Of a DNA stretch of 64,000 nucleotides, positions 49,079 through 59,930 are shown in pieces. The DNA comes from Poronia punctata (lineage: Eukaryota > Ascomycota > Sordariomycetes > Xylariales > Xylariaceae), in assembly GCA_022579005.1 (NCBI GenBank), contig MU401617.1, positions 23,845-87,844 on the forward strand, read 5' to 3'. Numbering within the stretch: the stretch's first letter is position 1; each line of letters begins with the position of its first letter. Under the pieces are notes generated by a model. That model searched no databases and was not told the DNA's origin. It saw only the letters and a list, made by a program, of their open reading frames with translations. The position numbers were made by a program, and so were the translations under genes.

Positions 49079-50400
49079 ATGTTTACCTCTTTGCGCTCAC
49101 TCTTGCACGGGTAGAGATGTCATTTATTCGACTGGGAATGGAACTGAGCGATCCTCAACCCGAAATATGAAAGAATAGACCGAAGTGCTTGTAGAAGCAG
49201 CTGATTACAACGACCCAAATTTTGCGAACTTTACCGGTAGGGCTAGAATCGACAAGCGTCAACCAAAGATTCTAGATCCTTTATAAAGGTAGGTAGTCTT
49301 CCAAGTACCACGTAGGTAGTCATGCCTAGCCGATGTCTTGGTTTCTCTACTGCCTGCCAGCTATTAATAATTGATCTAGTACGGCCTGCCTGCGGACTAT
49401 TGTTGCTAACCTGATTACCCCACGGGGACCCCAATAACTGACTCAGACTAGATAAACCATATCGTAACAAGCGCGTATCTTGGTTCACTTTTTTTGAACA
49501 CGGCAAACAGCTAGATTCAGGTCTCCGAGTAAAGTGGCAATTGGTTACTTCGCTTTCACATAACTACTGCCTATAATCAGCTCGCATCGGGAACTTTGAC
49601 GCCCCCGCATAATGATGTACGCGTACGCCGAGCCACACGGCTGCAAGATAGCGGGGCGGAGCGGACTACCTACTCGATGTCGATTTCCCACACGGACCTC
49701 GAAATAGCATCCAAAGGCGAAATTATGCCCCGACATTAAAGGTTACTATATTGAGAATCAAGATCCGTCGTATAACTCTCTATCATACATATTATCTTGA
49801 AGGGACGTGGAATACTCGTCCAGGCTAGATATCTCAACCAAGTCGATAACTTCAAGCGCTCTGTCCACCCCACCCCTTACTTCATCGTTTGATGCAACTT
49901 GAGATCAGTGTCACCCACGTTTTTTTTTTCTCTTTACTCGTACACAATTCACACATCCTACATGTAGGTACGTAAGCGAACACAACATCAGCGTGGCGAG
50001 GCAAATGCGTATTTTACACTCATTGGGGCGGAGACAAGGCGATTTCCCCCAAAGATCGCTCAACCATTACCCCATAAAGATGATGGCAGCTGCAGATACC
50101 CGTATCATTGCTGCTGTGCCGCGTCTGTTGCCTAACTGATCGACGACCTTTTTGGTTTGAAAAAAGAGTCACAAAAGGTTGACTCACCGAACTGACTGAC
50201 TGCCTGGGGGCCCTTGGTCGCCACTTGTTCTGTGCTTTGTAGATATATTATTCAAAGAGTAAACTGATCTGAAAGCCCTATTTCTTACATAAAAGGTTGT
50301 TGGACACAAGTTCTAACTTGCAAATTATTCCATTTTGGAGTATCAGAGAACTACCTAGTTCTTCAGATTTGAAAGTTACCTTACTTACTCTACAGACAAA
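49079..50400. other. Intergenic upstream of the AAA ATPase
   Basis: About 1.3 kb without a supported gene; the frames on the minus strand are short and unrecognised. One TACTCGTA word occurs at 49935. The distal part should be the promoter of the AAA ATPase. Confidence 0.5.
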
Positions 50401-52666
50401 ATGCCACGAAGTGATGATTTCGAGCTCGTCCCGCAGGACAAGGAAGGAGATGTTGTCGAGATGATGAAGTCCCAAGTGAAGGAATATGAAGCCCGCTTCA
50501 ACCACGAAGGCACCAGAAGCGTGAAAGAAATCGTGTATAAGCAAGATGACCAGGAGGACGGGGATGATACCGACGAGGTGGCTATGAAGTATTACAAATA
50601 CGTTAGTTCCCCCCCTCCCCCCCTCTTCCCGTCCCCCTCTTCCCCATTACTGACAAGACAATCATTTATAGTATACCAAAGAAGGCAAGATTGAAAAAGT
50701 CAACCTAGAGATCCGCTCCCCTCACATCTGCGACGCGTTACGAAACGTCATCGAGACATACCCGGGACAAAGCTTCACTGGAAATGTCACTTTGACGGGG
50801 AAAAAGAAACATGCGACTCTGGCGTGTCTGTTCCATCACAGGAAGGAACTCAAACGCTATAGGGATCAGCTCTCTGATCAGACGGCCGAGAGACATGTGT
50901 CGTTGGTGATACACTTGTTTGAGAGGGAGTTGAGGAAGAAGATTAATCGTTTCGAGACGAATATTCGCAATGAGACGATGCCTTGTGTTGCGTTTAAGGA
51001 TTTGTGGAGTAAGTGGTTTTTAAAACCCCTCGTTCTTGGTGCGACTGACTTGCTAATTGTCTTTGTTTTCCCAAAGTGCTCTTCAAACCAGGAGATTACG
51101 TCTTCGGCGGCGAAAAGCACTCGAAATTCATCAACAGGCTCGAGAAGATCCAGTACGAAGCCCAGAGTACTCTGCCTCCTTTCTGGAGTATCTCCACCAA
51201 CGCGCTTACCCACAATGGGAATGCCTACGGGTACATAAGTCGGGGGAGCGTTCTGGGCTTGTTTGAGGGCGTGATGGCTGTGTCTGCGTTACCGATTCAT
51301 CCGATTCAGTATCATCCGAACAGGTACGCGGTGCAGAAATACATGGTCTATCGCGGGAAGAAGTATTGCGCTCTCAACGGTGTTTCGTATAAAGCGTATA
51401 AGGGGACTGCGGTCGTGGTTGATAAGGTCCGGACGGTGGCTATTAATGGGAGGGCGAGTTATACTTATCCGACGGAAGATGTTCAGGTGTGTCTCTCTCT
51501 GCCCTCTTATTTCTTATTCATTCATCCATCCATCTATAGAATCGACAACTGACATTGTCCTTACTAGATCGACGGTCGTGTCATGTTAGACACCGAAGCA
51601 TTCACCGACGAACGAAACACAAAGGACATCAAGCTCAGTGTGACGAAAGGCGGAGAGACATCTGATTTGACGGACGAGGATCTCATGATCTGTCACTATG
51701 CCAAGCCGGGATTCTCGCTATCGGAGAAGCGATGGTGCTGGTTCTTCGTCGATCTCGTGGACGACATTACCTTTGACGACGGCGCTTTCGAAGCCCTTCT
51801 TCTCCCCGCGAAACAGAAACGACTCATCCGCGCTCTCACTACCCAGCATACCACCGCCACCAGGGGATCCTTTGATGATCTCATCAAGGGTAAAGGGCAG
51901 GGATGCATCTTCTTGCTTCACGGAGAACCAGGTATCGGCAAGACGTTCACTGCCGAAGGTATCGCCGATGACATCCGACGTCCTTTGTACGTCATGATGT
52001 CGGGCGAGCTGGGATCCGACGTGAAGACGGTGGATCAAAGACTCAGAAAAGTTCTGAAACTTGCGACGAAGTGGAATGCTGTTCTGTTGATTGATGAGGC
52101 GGATGTTTTCTTGGAGAAGCGTTCGTCGCACGATTTGGCTCGCAACAGTCTTGTCTCGAGTAAGTCTTCACCCGCCCCCCTTTTCATTCTCTGCCAGAAA
52201 CTGACATAGAATAAACACAGTCTTCCTCCGAACGTTGGAGTACTACTCAGGTGTCCTATTCCTGACCACGAACCGGATCAATTCCTTCGATCTCGCCTTC
52301 CAATCCCGCATCCATCTAGCGCTAAAGTACCACGGTCTCGATGCGCATTCGCGAGAGAAGTTATGGAAGTTATTCCTCAAGCGGACGTCGAATTTTAACG
52401 AGGACGAATGGCCAGCCGAGGTTTTGCAGGAGCTTGCAGCGGCCGATATCAACGGACGACAGATCAAGAACACGGTGCGCACGGCACATACTCTCGCGCT
52501 TGCAGAGAAGGAGAAGCTTGGTGTTGGACATATCCGTGATGTTCTTGATACAGTTCGGGAATTCCAGGAGGATTTCAACAAGACCACCCAAGCGGCGGAG
52601 AATTTGACTTTGGCGTCGGAGCCTGTGAATGAGCTGGATGATGGTGGGGAACAGGTTCAAGACTAG
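50401..52666 (+). CDS. AAA-type ATPase, BCS1-like fungal family with N-terminal DUF7025-like region
   Basis: Exons 50401-50601, 50672-51008, 51077-51486, 51568-52159, 52221-52666; 661 residues. The first about 400 residues form the fungal-specific region seen in these proteins (LFKPGDYVFGG, HPIQYHPNRYAVQKYM, RGKKYCALNG). The AAA module follows: Walker A GEPGIGKT (435-442), Walker B VLLIDEAD (488-495), sensor 1 GVLFLTTNRINSFD and the arginine-finger segment AFQSRIHLALKY, then a C-terminal helical lid (NGRQIKNTVRTAHTLA). These motifs predict ATP hydrolysis. The substrate is unknown for this widely expanded family, and neither a BCS1 membrane anchor nor a presequence is evident, so mitochondrial BCS1 itself is unlikely. 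Confidence 0.88.
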
Positions 52667-53139
52667 GTCAACAAGGAGCCTGGTACTCTGTTGTCGTGGG
52701 GTGTGCTAGAGGCAGGCTCAACGCATCTATCCCCATGATAACTATCGCATACTACCAAGAAAACGATTGTTCAGTAAATATGTCGGACATAGCTCATATG
52801 GATGACGTCTTGAATGTGTGACGACTGCCGTCTTGTTCTGCCCCGCCATCACGCCAGGTGGTATCTTAGTAAAACATCACGATGCCGAGGAGGTGACAAT
52901 TAAGGTCTGTATTGGAAAAGCATGTGTTACAGAGACAGGTGGGTATTTGATTGAATTGGCAAGGCTGCGAGATATGCACCCAGAGTAGACATCTGCCGAA
53001 TGAGAGATAGCATATTCCCTCAAATGTAGCGCTACACGAACCTTGGCGAAAGATTTGGACATTAGTCTAACATCGGGCTGGGAGTCAGACCCCCGTCATC
53101 TTCCTCTCAAGGTCGACTATACTTGATATATGGGCGATA
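52667..53139. other. Convergent intergenic region
   Basis: 3'-to-3' gap between the AAA ATPase and DBP6. No gene or clear signal is seen. Confidence 0.5.
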
Positions 53140-55980
53140 CTAGCCTTTACTAGCTTTTTGACGAGCATGGCCAGCTTCCTCGCCTAGCTTCTCCAAGGCG
53201 GCTTCATATCTTGCTACTTTATCCTCGAAAGCTTCCTCCTTCTCTTCGGTGACCCGTATGCGCTCGACCGGTCTATTGCGTTGTATTATTTTGTGGCTTG
53301 CTACTTCGTTCCAGAACCATCTTGCTTCCGCATTCGTAAAGAGGGTCCAAGCTGTGCCCTTATTCCCGGCTCGGGCTGTGCGGCCAACTCGGTGCACGTA
53401 GGAGGCTATGCTGGAAGGCATATCGTAGTTGATGACATGATCGAGTGAAGGGAGATCAATACCACGGGCAACCAGGTCAGACGCAACCATGATCCGGAGC
53501 TTACCGGCGTTGAAAGACCGGAACGTCTCACGTCGAGTGGTGTAGGGTGTGGTGGACGTGAGTGTGCCAATCACAGGTTTCAGGCTGGGCACGAGTAGCG
53601 CGAGTAGGCGAGATAAACGCAATGCTGTCTCGTTGGATTTTGTGAAAATCAACACGGTTGGCGATTGTGTCCGGGCTTTTGATGGAGCCTCGTGAGACTC
53701 GCTAACAACCTTGGGGCCCGCGGATTTCGATTCGGAGTTAGGTTGTGGCTCGGATTCCGAGTCGGACCCGGACTCTGAAGAAGTATCAGACTCGGATTCG
53801 GAATCTGATCCAGACGACGAGGTGTCGTCGTCGTCGTCGTCTTCGTCGATGCCAGATGCCTCCTTCACATCGATACCGAGGTTTAATATATGTCGACTTC
53901 GAAGCAAGTCAACAAGGAATAATGGCTTCATATTTGGGTCGCCAACTTTCAGTGCGCTTTCCTCTAGCAACTCTGGCAGTACGTGTTCTGTTTGGTGAGC
54001 ACCATCTTCACCCTGGGGTACAGAGCCTTCTAGTACCACAAGCTTCGGCCGACGAAGTTTGAGTCCTTCCAATTGATCCAAATCTCGCGTCATTGTGGCG
54101 CTCAGGATCACCTTGCGCACGCCCGAGAGATTAGACTGCTTATGATTACGAGTCGCTGTGCCCTTGTTGTTTTGAAGCCGCGGAATAACCACGTCCAACC
54201 ATTGCTGGAATGTCTGGCCGAGCAGCTTATCTGCTTCGTCGACTATAAGCCACCGGACAAAGTCCAGAGAGAAACCGGGGGTAAACTTGATGTGCTCCAC
54301 CAATCTACCTGGGGTGCAGATGAGAATATCGACTTTGGACTTGTAAGTGATGACATGATTGGGCAAGGTTTGCAGTTTGTCCTCTCTCCTGCGAATTGCT
54401 TCCCTCTCTTCGTCTTCGGTATTATATCCCGAGTCTTCGGTCCCTCGGACGTCATTGTCGTCGTCGCTTTCTGACCCACCGAGCCGAGATGACCGCCTTA
54501 GTCGCTGCTTGTACGCCTGGGGGTCATAAGACTCTTCCCTATCAACCAGCAAACTTTGCTCGTGTTCAAATGATTGACTGCCCATGGCCATTGCGATCCT
54601 AGGGCGCCTTTTGGCTCCATCCAGAGCAAAGACACCAGCGCAGTCGTCACAGACTTGCTGTACCTGCTTAACTAACTCTCGCGTGGGGACTACAATCAGA
54701 GCGCGTAATCTGCTGATGTGTCGATTGCTTTGGCTGATATCTCGCATCATGGGCAAAGTATAGGCCAGCGTCTTTCCAGAGCCTGTAGCAGCAGAGACTA
54801 GTACATCGCCTTGCATGCTTTTGCAGTGATGAGGTAAAAGGAGTGGAATCACACCAGTCTGTATGGCAAAAGCTTGCTTATAACCTTTCGTAGCCAATCG
54901 CTCCGCAATCTCAGGACTAATACCCAAGTCCGGAGACAGACCAAACTCGGTAAAGGGGGCAGATGAGCTTTGCGAGATCCGGGTCGGCATAGAAAGCCAC
55001 GGCGGCAACGTTTCATATGATGGCGCACCTGTGTCGAGCTCCAGTGGCTTTGGTTGCGGTATCGGTTCTAGCCCATGGAACTCGATTTCCGGTGTTTTAT
55101 CCCGAGGTGTGGCACCGTCCGGCGGGGCATCATCCATAACAACATCTTCTGAGTTTGGCTCCGGGGGCTTTATCGACTTTGCTTTCTTTTCCAAGATAGC
55201 TTTATGTCTGCTCGGGACGTCATCCTCGACCTCGCCTAACGCATTTTCAACCTTTGATTTCTTCTTTTTGGTCTTTTCTTTTCGCTTGGGCGCTGAAGTT
55301 AAAGTGTCAGGCCCAGACTGAGATAAAGCATCTGGCGTCTCTTCCTTTGCTGGCGATTGGACGGATATCGGCGGATTTCCAATATTATCTGAACCATCAA
55401 CTATTTCGTCTCGCGCAGCCTTTCCTCCTTCGAGGCCTTGAGCAGCACCGCCATTGATAGAATCTATATGCGCCGATCTGTCGTCTTGTCCGGACGACTT
55501 GCGCTTTGATTTCTTCGGCTTCGAGGGTTTGTCTTTATCTGGAATGGCGGCAGTTTCGTTTTCCTGTACAAGTTTGACTCTCTTTGCTGGCGGTCCCTCT
55601 TTGTTCGAATCGATATCATCGAACCGTACGTGCTGGGGGGGCGCAACATTATGTGAGCCTGAAGCTGAAGAAGAAGATATCGGCGGGTTTGTCTTCGCCG
55701 GCGGTACGTATCGGGCGTAGGCTGTTGGTTGTGCTTGGGAGGCGATTTGAGCTGGTTGCGAAGAAGCAATTGGCTCTGTATTCGCGGTCGGTGCGCCGCC
55801 CCTCGGTGGCGGTATATAACGAGCGTACATGTTCTGTGATCCAAATGAAGACGTCGACGATGCGACCTCCAAATGTTCCCAATTCTTGAAGTACGACGAA
55901 TTTGTTCCGCCGTCAAGAGTCTGTACTACCATCAGAATAAAACCGGCAGGGTCCGTTATCGTAACATTTCTGGGTAGCAT
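53140..55980 (-). CDS. DBP6: ATP-dependent RNA helicase DBP6 (DEAD-box)
   Basis: Nucleolar DEAD-box helicase acting early in 60S ribosomal subunit assembly. Intronless frame of 946 residues. Motifs in order: Q-like region with [13 protein letters not shown] (370-382), motif I AATGSGKT (397-404), Ia PTRELV, Ib CTPGRL, II DEAD (581-584), III SAT (627-629), [42 protein letters not shown] (863-872). The N-terminal 330 residues are low-complexity with Lys-rich clusters ([18 protein letters not shown]). Two acidic/Ser inserts sit inside the core: about 485-540 and 713-750. The start is uncertain: Met51 (codon at 55830) begins [12 protein letters not shown], a YARY-PP motif that is repeated at residue 88 and may be the true N-terminus. 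Confidence 0.9.
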   Translation of the reverse strand: MLPRNVTITDPAGFILMVVQTLDGGTNSSYFKNWEHLEVASSTSSFGSQNMYARYIPPPRGGAPTANTEPIASSQPAQIASQAQPTAYARYVPPAKTNPPISSSSASGSHNVAPPQHVRFDDIDSNKEGPPAKRVKLVQENETAAIPDKDKPSKPKKSKRKSSGQDDRSAHIDSINGGAAQGLEGGKAARDEIVDGSDNIGNPPISVQSPAKEETPDALSQSGPDTLTSAPKRKEKTKKKKSKVENALGEVEDDVPSRHKAILEKKAKSIKPPEPNSEDVVMDDAPPDGATPRDKTPEIEFHGLEPIPQPKPLELDTGAPSYETLPPWLSMPTRISQSSSAPFTEFGLSPDLGISPEIAERLATKGYKQAFAIQTGVIPLLLPHHCKSMQGDVLVSAATGSGKTLAYTLPMMRDISQSNRHISRLRALIVVPTRELVKQVQQVCDDCAGVFALDGAKRRPRIAMAMGSQSFEHEQSLLVDREESYDPQAYKQRLRRSSRLGGSESDDDNDVRGTEDSGYNTEDEEREAIRRREDKLQTLPNHVITYKSKVDILICTPGRLVEHIKFTPGFSLDFVRWLIVDEADKLLGQTFQQWLDVVIPRLQNNKGTATRNHKQSNLSGVRKVILSATMTRDLDQLEGLKLRRPKLVVLEGSVPQGEDGAHQTEHVLPELLEESALKVGDPNMKPLFLVDLLRSRHILNLGIDVKEASGIDEDDDDDDTSSSGSDSESESDTSSESGSDSESEPQPNSESKSAGPKVVSESHEAPSKARTQSPTVLIFTKSNETALRLSRLLALLVPSLKPVIGTLTSTTPYTTRRETFRSFNAGKLRIMVASDLVARGIDLPSLDHVINYDMPSSIASYVHRVGRTARAGNKGTAWTLFTNAEARWFWNEVASHKIIQRNRPVERIRVTEEKEEAFEDKVARYEAALEKLGEEAGHARQKASKG

Positions 55981-56480
55981 TAATCTTATCTAAGGCTGTG
56001 TTAGTTGCTTATCGGATCTACCCATCACTGGTGGGGTTGTCCCACTTCCGCTAGCTGCCCCGTAGGTACATTTGTCGATTCGTACCTGCATCAACCTCTA
56101 CTCGTACTTTTACTGCCTATTAGCTCGCCATCAAGCTTGTGACGCGCCTATCGTCATCCTCTAGCTCATGAAGAGCAAAAGCTTCGCTTCAAGTCGGGAA
56201 GGGTACAACCATGGTTGTATAAGCGATACGATGTTATAAACCTAGGCGCCACTGCGTATTTGTATTGTCTCTAGTTGTTGAATTATTACCTTCACTTTAT
56301 GGCTTGTTGACGTGGCAGCACGTGTATAAGGGGCTTCCGTTGCCCATACCGGCAGACCTCGAACTATATACCTACGACGGAGCATCCGCGCCGGAGACCT
56401 GTTTAATTGAATCTCGCCTCCGACCATGTGCTGATATATGCGGATTTCTTCTTCTGCCGGAACTGTACCTTGTTGTCAAG
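55981..56480. other. Divergent intergenic region between DBP6 and PIG-A
   Basis: 500 bp between two start codons of divergently transcribed housekeeping genes; likely a shared promoter region. One TACTCGTA word lies at 56099. The plus frame continues upstream of the PIG-A start to 56265, but its translation does not resemble the family. Confidence 0.5.
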
Positions 56481-57982
56481 ATGCCTCGCCGAACGTACAA
56501 TATCGCCATGGTCTGTGACTTCTTCTACCCTCAACCTGGAGGAGTGGAGAGTCATATCTACCAAGTTGCGACCAAGTTAATCGACCGGGGACATAAGGTC
56601 ATCGTCATCACTCATGCATACGAAGATCGGAAAGGCATCCGGTATCTCACCAACGGCGTCAAGGTTTACCATGTCCCTTTTGCCGTCATCTACCGGTCTT
56701 CTACATTCCCTACCGTTTTCTCCTTTTTCCCCTTATTCCGCAACATTGTGATTCGGGAGAGGATAGAAATTATCCATGGCCATGCGACCATGAGTACTTT
56801 ATGTCAGGAGGCAATCCTCCATGGCAGGACTATGGGCCTACGGACGGTCTTTACCGACCATTCTCTCGTTGGCTTCGCTGATGCCGGCAGCATCCTTACT
56901 AACAAGTTGCTCAAGTTCACCCTTAGCGACGTGGACCATGTTATTTGTGTCAGTCATACATGGTATGCTATATCCCTTATAGACCTCTCTAACTCGGTTT
57001 TTGGCGCTAATATATGGATAATAGCAAAGAGAATACTGTTCTCAGAGCCGCGCTCGACCCACTCATGGTGTCCGTCATTCCCAACGCCCTCGTCTCAGAA
57101 GACTTCAAACCACTACCGCGCCCCGATCCCAGCAGCCTTCCATTTGCTCAACATCCTTTGCCCGCTCATCCTCTAGGGCCCAACGATACTGTTACGATTA
57201 TTGTTGTCAGTCGCCTGTTCTATAATAAGGGGACAGACCTCCTCACAGCAGCCATTCCTCGTATTCTGGAGAACCACCCAAATACCCGTTTTATCATAGC
57301 CGGCTCGGGGCCGAAAGCCATCGATCTACAACAAATGATCGAACAGAACGTCTTGCAGGACAAGGTTGAAATCCTGGGACCCGTGAGACACGAGAACGTG
57401 CGAGACGTCATGGTCAGGGGTCACATCTATCTACACCCCAGCTTGACCGAAGCGTTTGGTACAGTAATAGTCGAAGCCGCCAGTTGCGGTCTTTATGTAG
57501 TTTGCACGGCCGTCGGTGGCATTCCCGAGGTCCTGCCCTCGCACATGACCGTCTTCGCGAAGCCCGAGGAAAACGACCTTGTAGCTGCTACAGGCCGAGC
57601 GATTGCAGCCCTCCGCGCAAACAAGGTCCGTACCGAGAAATTTCATGACCAAGTCAAGTCGATGTACTCCTGGACGAACGTGGCCAAGCGAACCGAGCGT
57701 GTTTACAGAGGAATCTCTGGCGATATTAGTGAAGAGGAGTTTTACGGCACGGAGACAGGCAGCACCTCACACTGGAGTGCGACAAGAGGGCGCAACTTTG
57801 CTCTTATCGATCGTCTCAAACGATATTATGGCTGTGGTGTGTGGGCTGGCAAGTTGTTTTGCCTTTGCGTCATTATCGACTACTTGATTTTTATTCTCTG
57901 CGAATATTGGTGGCCAAAAGACCGAATTGACATTGCCCGCGATTGGCCCCGGAAACCACCTCCAGATGACGACGGCGAATAG
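56481..57982 (+). CDS. GPI3: Phosphatidylinositol N-acetylglucosaminyltransferase catalytic subunit (PIG-A/GPI3)
   Basis: ER-membrane glycosyltransferase (GT4) making GlcNAc-PI, the first step of GPI-anchor synthesis. Exons 56481-56962 and 57025-57982; 479 residues. The N-terminus has [20 protein letters not shown], then [33 protein letters not shown] and [10 protein letters not shown]. The intron splits a Cys codon in [17 protein letters not shown], the spelling common in fungi. The donor-sugar half has [26 protein letters not shown] and the EX7E element [16 protein letters not shown] single C-terminal membrane helix ([19 protein letters not shown]) anchors it with the catalytic part on the cytosolic side. 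The start at 56481 ([15 protein letters not shown]) is chosen because upstream codons in the frame lack family character. Confidence 0.95.
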
Positions 57983-58474
57983 AAGCAGAAAATATCATCG
58001 CTATGGTAAATACATGTGCCTGCATAAGGAAGAACACATTTCCCATCAAAAGGGCACAAGGGGACAGCGGAACACGAATGGCCTACATATGGTTTTACAT
58101 ACAGCGCGACTTCCATGCATGGATGACTATATAATAGTGCTATGCTCGCCATATGGTGCAACGAACTCGCCAGCACATTATGTCAAAGTCTCATTCGGTC
58201 GGCGGTGAGGTCTTCGCCACCTAGCTAAGGTTACTCTCGTATATATCGACGCCACAGTACATACCTTACCTACTACTAATCACCCGGGAAACGGTGAAAC
58301 AGACCATGAACAGGTATGAAGTAGCACCTGAATACACATGGAATCATTCTCAGACCGCCTTTATCTGACTCCTCATAGACACTGGGTTTCGATAACAAAT
58401 ACGTTAACCCCCTCGAAGGCATTGCCTGGTATAGAATCTGGTTATGCGGACTAAAATGATACATCGAAGACTAC
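57983..58474. other. Convergent intergenic region
   Basis: 3'-to-3' gap between PIG-A and the pectate lyase. I see nothing else in it. Confidence 0.5.
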
Positions 58475-59501
58475 TTAACAGCTTTCACTGACACTGCTCG
58501 TGGTGCAGTATGTGCCGTCAGGGCCAGATCCAATCTTGCCTGGCTCATCACCAGTATCGTTGCCTTCGTAAAGATCGCAGTATTTTCCACTGTTCTGGCA
58601 CGAGTTTGAGATTTGGCAGGTATCGCCATAGTTTGTATTGATGCCACAGAGGACGCCGCCGTCGTGGGCAATGACATTGTCCACTATATCCGTTGTTAGC
58701 CATGAGCTTTCCCATGCTCGCTTTCTTTCGTGTACCGTGAGAAGCGGGTACAAGGAGAAAAGGGATATATGGCAGTATTGTATAGATTACTTACTGATGA
58801 AATTGCGCGGTCCGCCGTTGCCATCGCAGTTGCCGCAGCTCCGAGCTACCTTGCCGTAGTCACTGGCAAAGAAGTCCTTGACTTGAATAGTGCCGCGCCC
58901 GTTGAACTGAATGATCTTGTCGTCGGCATTGAAAGCGCCTCCGCCGTTGATGTACGACGTGCCACTCTCTTGCTTGAATGTAATGGCATCCTCGCATACA
59001 TCGGCCCACCAAACATTATTGATCGTGCTGTAATATTCACTATTAGTCCATCTGTAAGACGAGAAAGGGGCAAAAGGTTCTTGAGGCGTACCAAGTTCCC
59101 CGACAGTGCACGCCTTCGGCCTGAGTAGCGCCAATGATTACATTAGATAAAGTGGCACCATCTTCAAGGATGAACATGGCATCGTCCTCGCCAGTCTCGG
59201 TTTGTTCCTGGCAAACATTGCCTAGGTAGATAGTTTGAAATTTAGTTTCTTTCTCTCTTCTTTTCTCAATACAGTCGGGAAAGCTCATCTTACCTTCTCG
59301 TTCAAATCGCTTCATTTCTCCATCGAAACTACCACTGACCACGATAGCAGCAGCCGAGGTTTCCGCACCTGCTGAGGCGGGCAATGTAGTAGTTGCCGCC
59401 CGCCTCGCCACAGCAGCAGTTGTGCTCGTGGCGAAAGAAGTGACTTGCGCACTGGCTAGAGTGCCGAGGGCTAGAGTTGAGAGGGTTTGGGTGAACTTCA
59501 T
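58475..59501 (-). CDS. Secreted pectate lyase, polysaccharide lyase family 3
   Basis: Extracellular Ca2+-dependent beta-eliminating lyase acting on de-esterified pectin of plant cell walls. Exons 59501-59294, 59221-59092, 59027-58795, 58683-58475; 259 residues, normal for PL3. A signal peptide is clear ([20 protein letters not shown]), followed by an Ala/Thr spacer. The parallel beta-helix contains [89 protein letters not shown] and [10 protein letters not shown], with the family's many Cys retained. Intron 3 was placed using the CTAAC branch site and TATAG acceptor, giving [12 protein letters not shown]. It is the last gene before the AT-rich block. Its product fits a plant-associated or litter-decaying lifestyle. 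Confidence 0.95.
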
Positions 59502-59626
59502 CTTGTCTTTTGTTCTTGTTTATGTTCTTGTTCTCTGTCTTGAGATATCGAGGTGCACCGTGTACTTGTATGTTTAAGACACAGGTATTTAAACTTTGGA
59601 CTCATAAGACGTGTGGGTGCTCCTGG

Positions 59627-59633
59627 TTTTATA
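59627..59633 (-). promoter_or_regulatory. TATA-box candidate of the pectate lyase gene
   Basis: TATAAAA on the minus strand, 126 bp before the start codon. A TTTAAATA element nearer the gene (59586-59593) is an alternative. Confidence 0.4.
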
Positions 59634-59930
59634 TCCCATACTCAATCCCATCCTTCACCTAGACTAGGAAAAGCGAAGATCGATCTACATAGCTTCGTCT
59701 TGGCATGAAGCAGTTCGTGGAGCAGTTTTTCCAAGCTTGGTTGCGGGAGACTTTGACCTTGTTGCCCCATTTGGACGGATGCTTTGATTCTCCACCAATA
59801 ATAAGAAGGAAATCCCCCAAGAGGATGAGGTGAAGTAGACAAATGTAATGACCTAAGGTTAACCCCCCCCCTATAACCTGTAGATTACCTATGCTCACCT
59901 ATAGGTTACCTCTATAGGTCAATGTATTAA
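59634..59930. other. Upstream flank of the pectate lyase and edge of the AT-rich block
   Basis: Mixed-composition DNA ends here. At 59863-59871 there is a run of nine C, then CCTATAGG (59898-59905) and a second CTATAGG (59912-59918), after which A+T content jumps. Confidence 0.6.

Noticed and set aside
50401..52666. Mitochondrial BCS1 chaperone proper
   Set aside because: The AAA module is BCS1-like, but the N-terminal membrane anchor and presequence region are absent and the DUF7025-like N-terminus points to the expanded fungal family.
53711..54062. Plus-strand Ser/Asp-rich frames
   Set aside because: Antisense to the acidic insert of DBP6, which has complete helicase motifs on the other strand.
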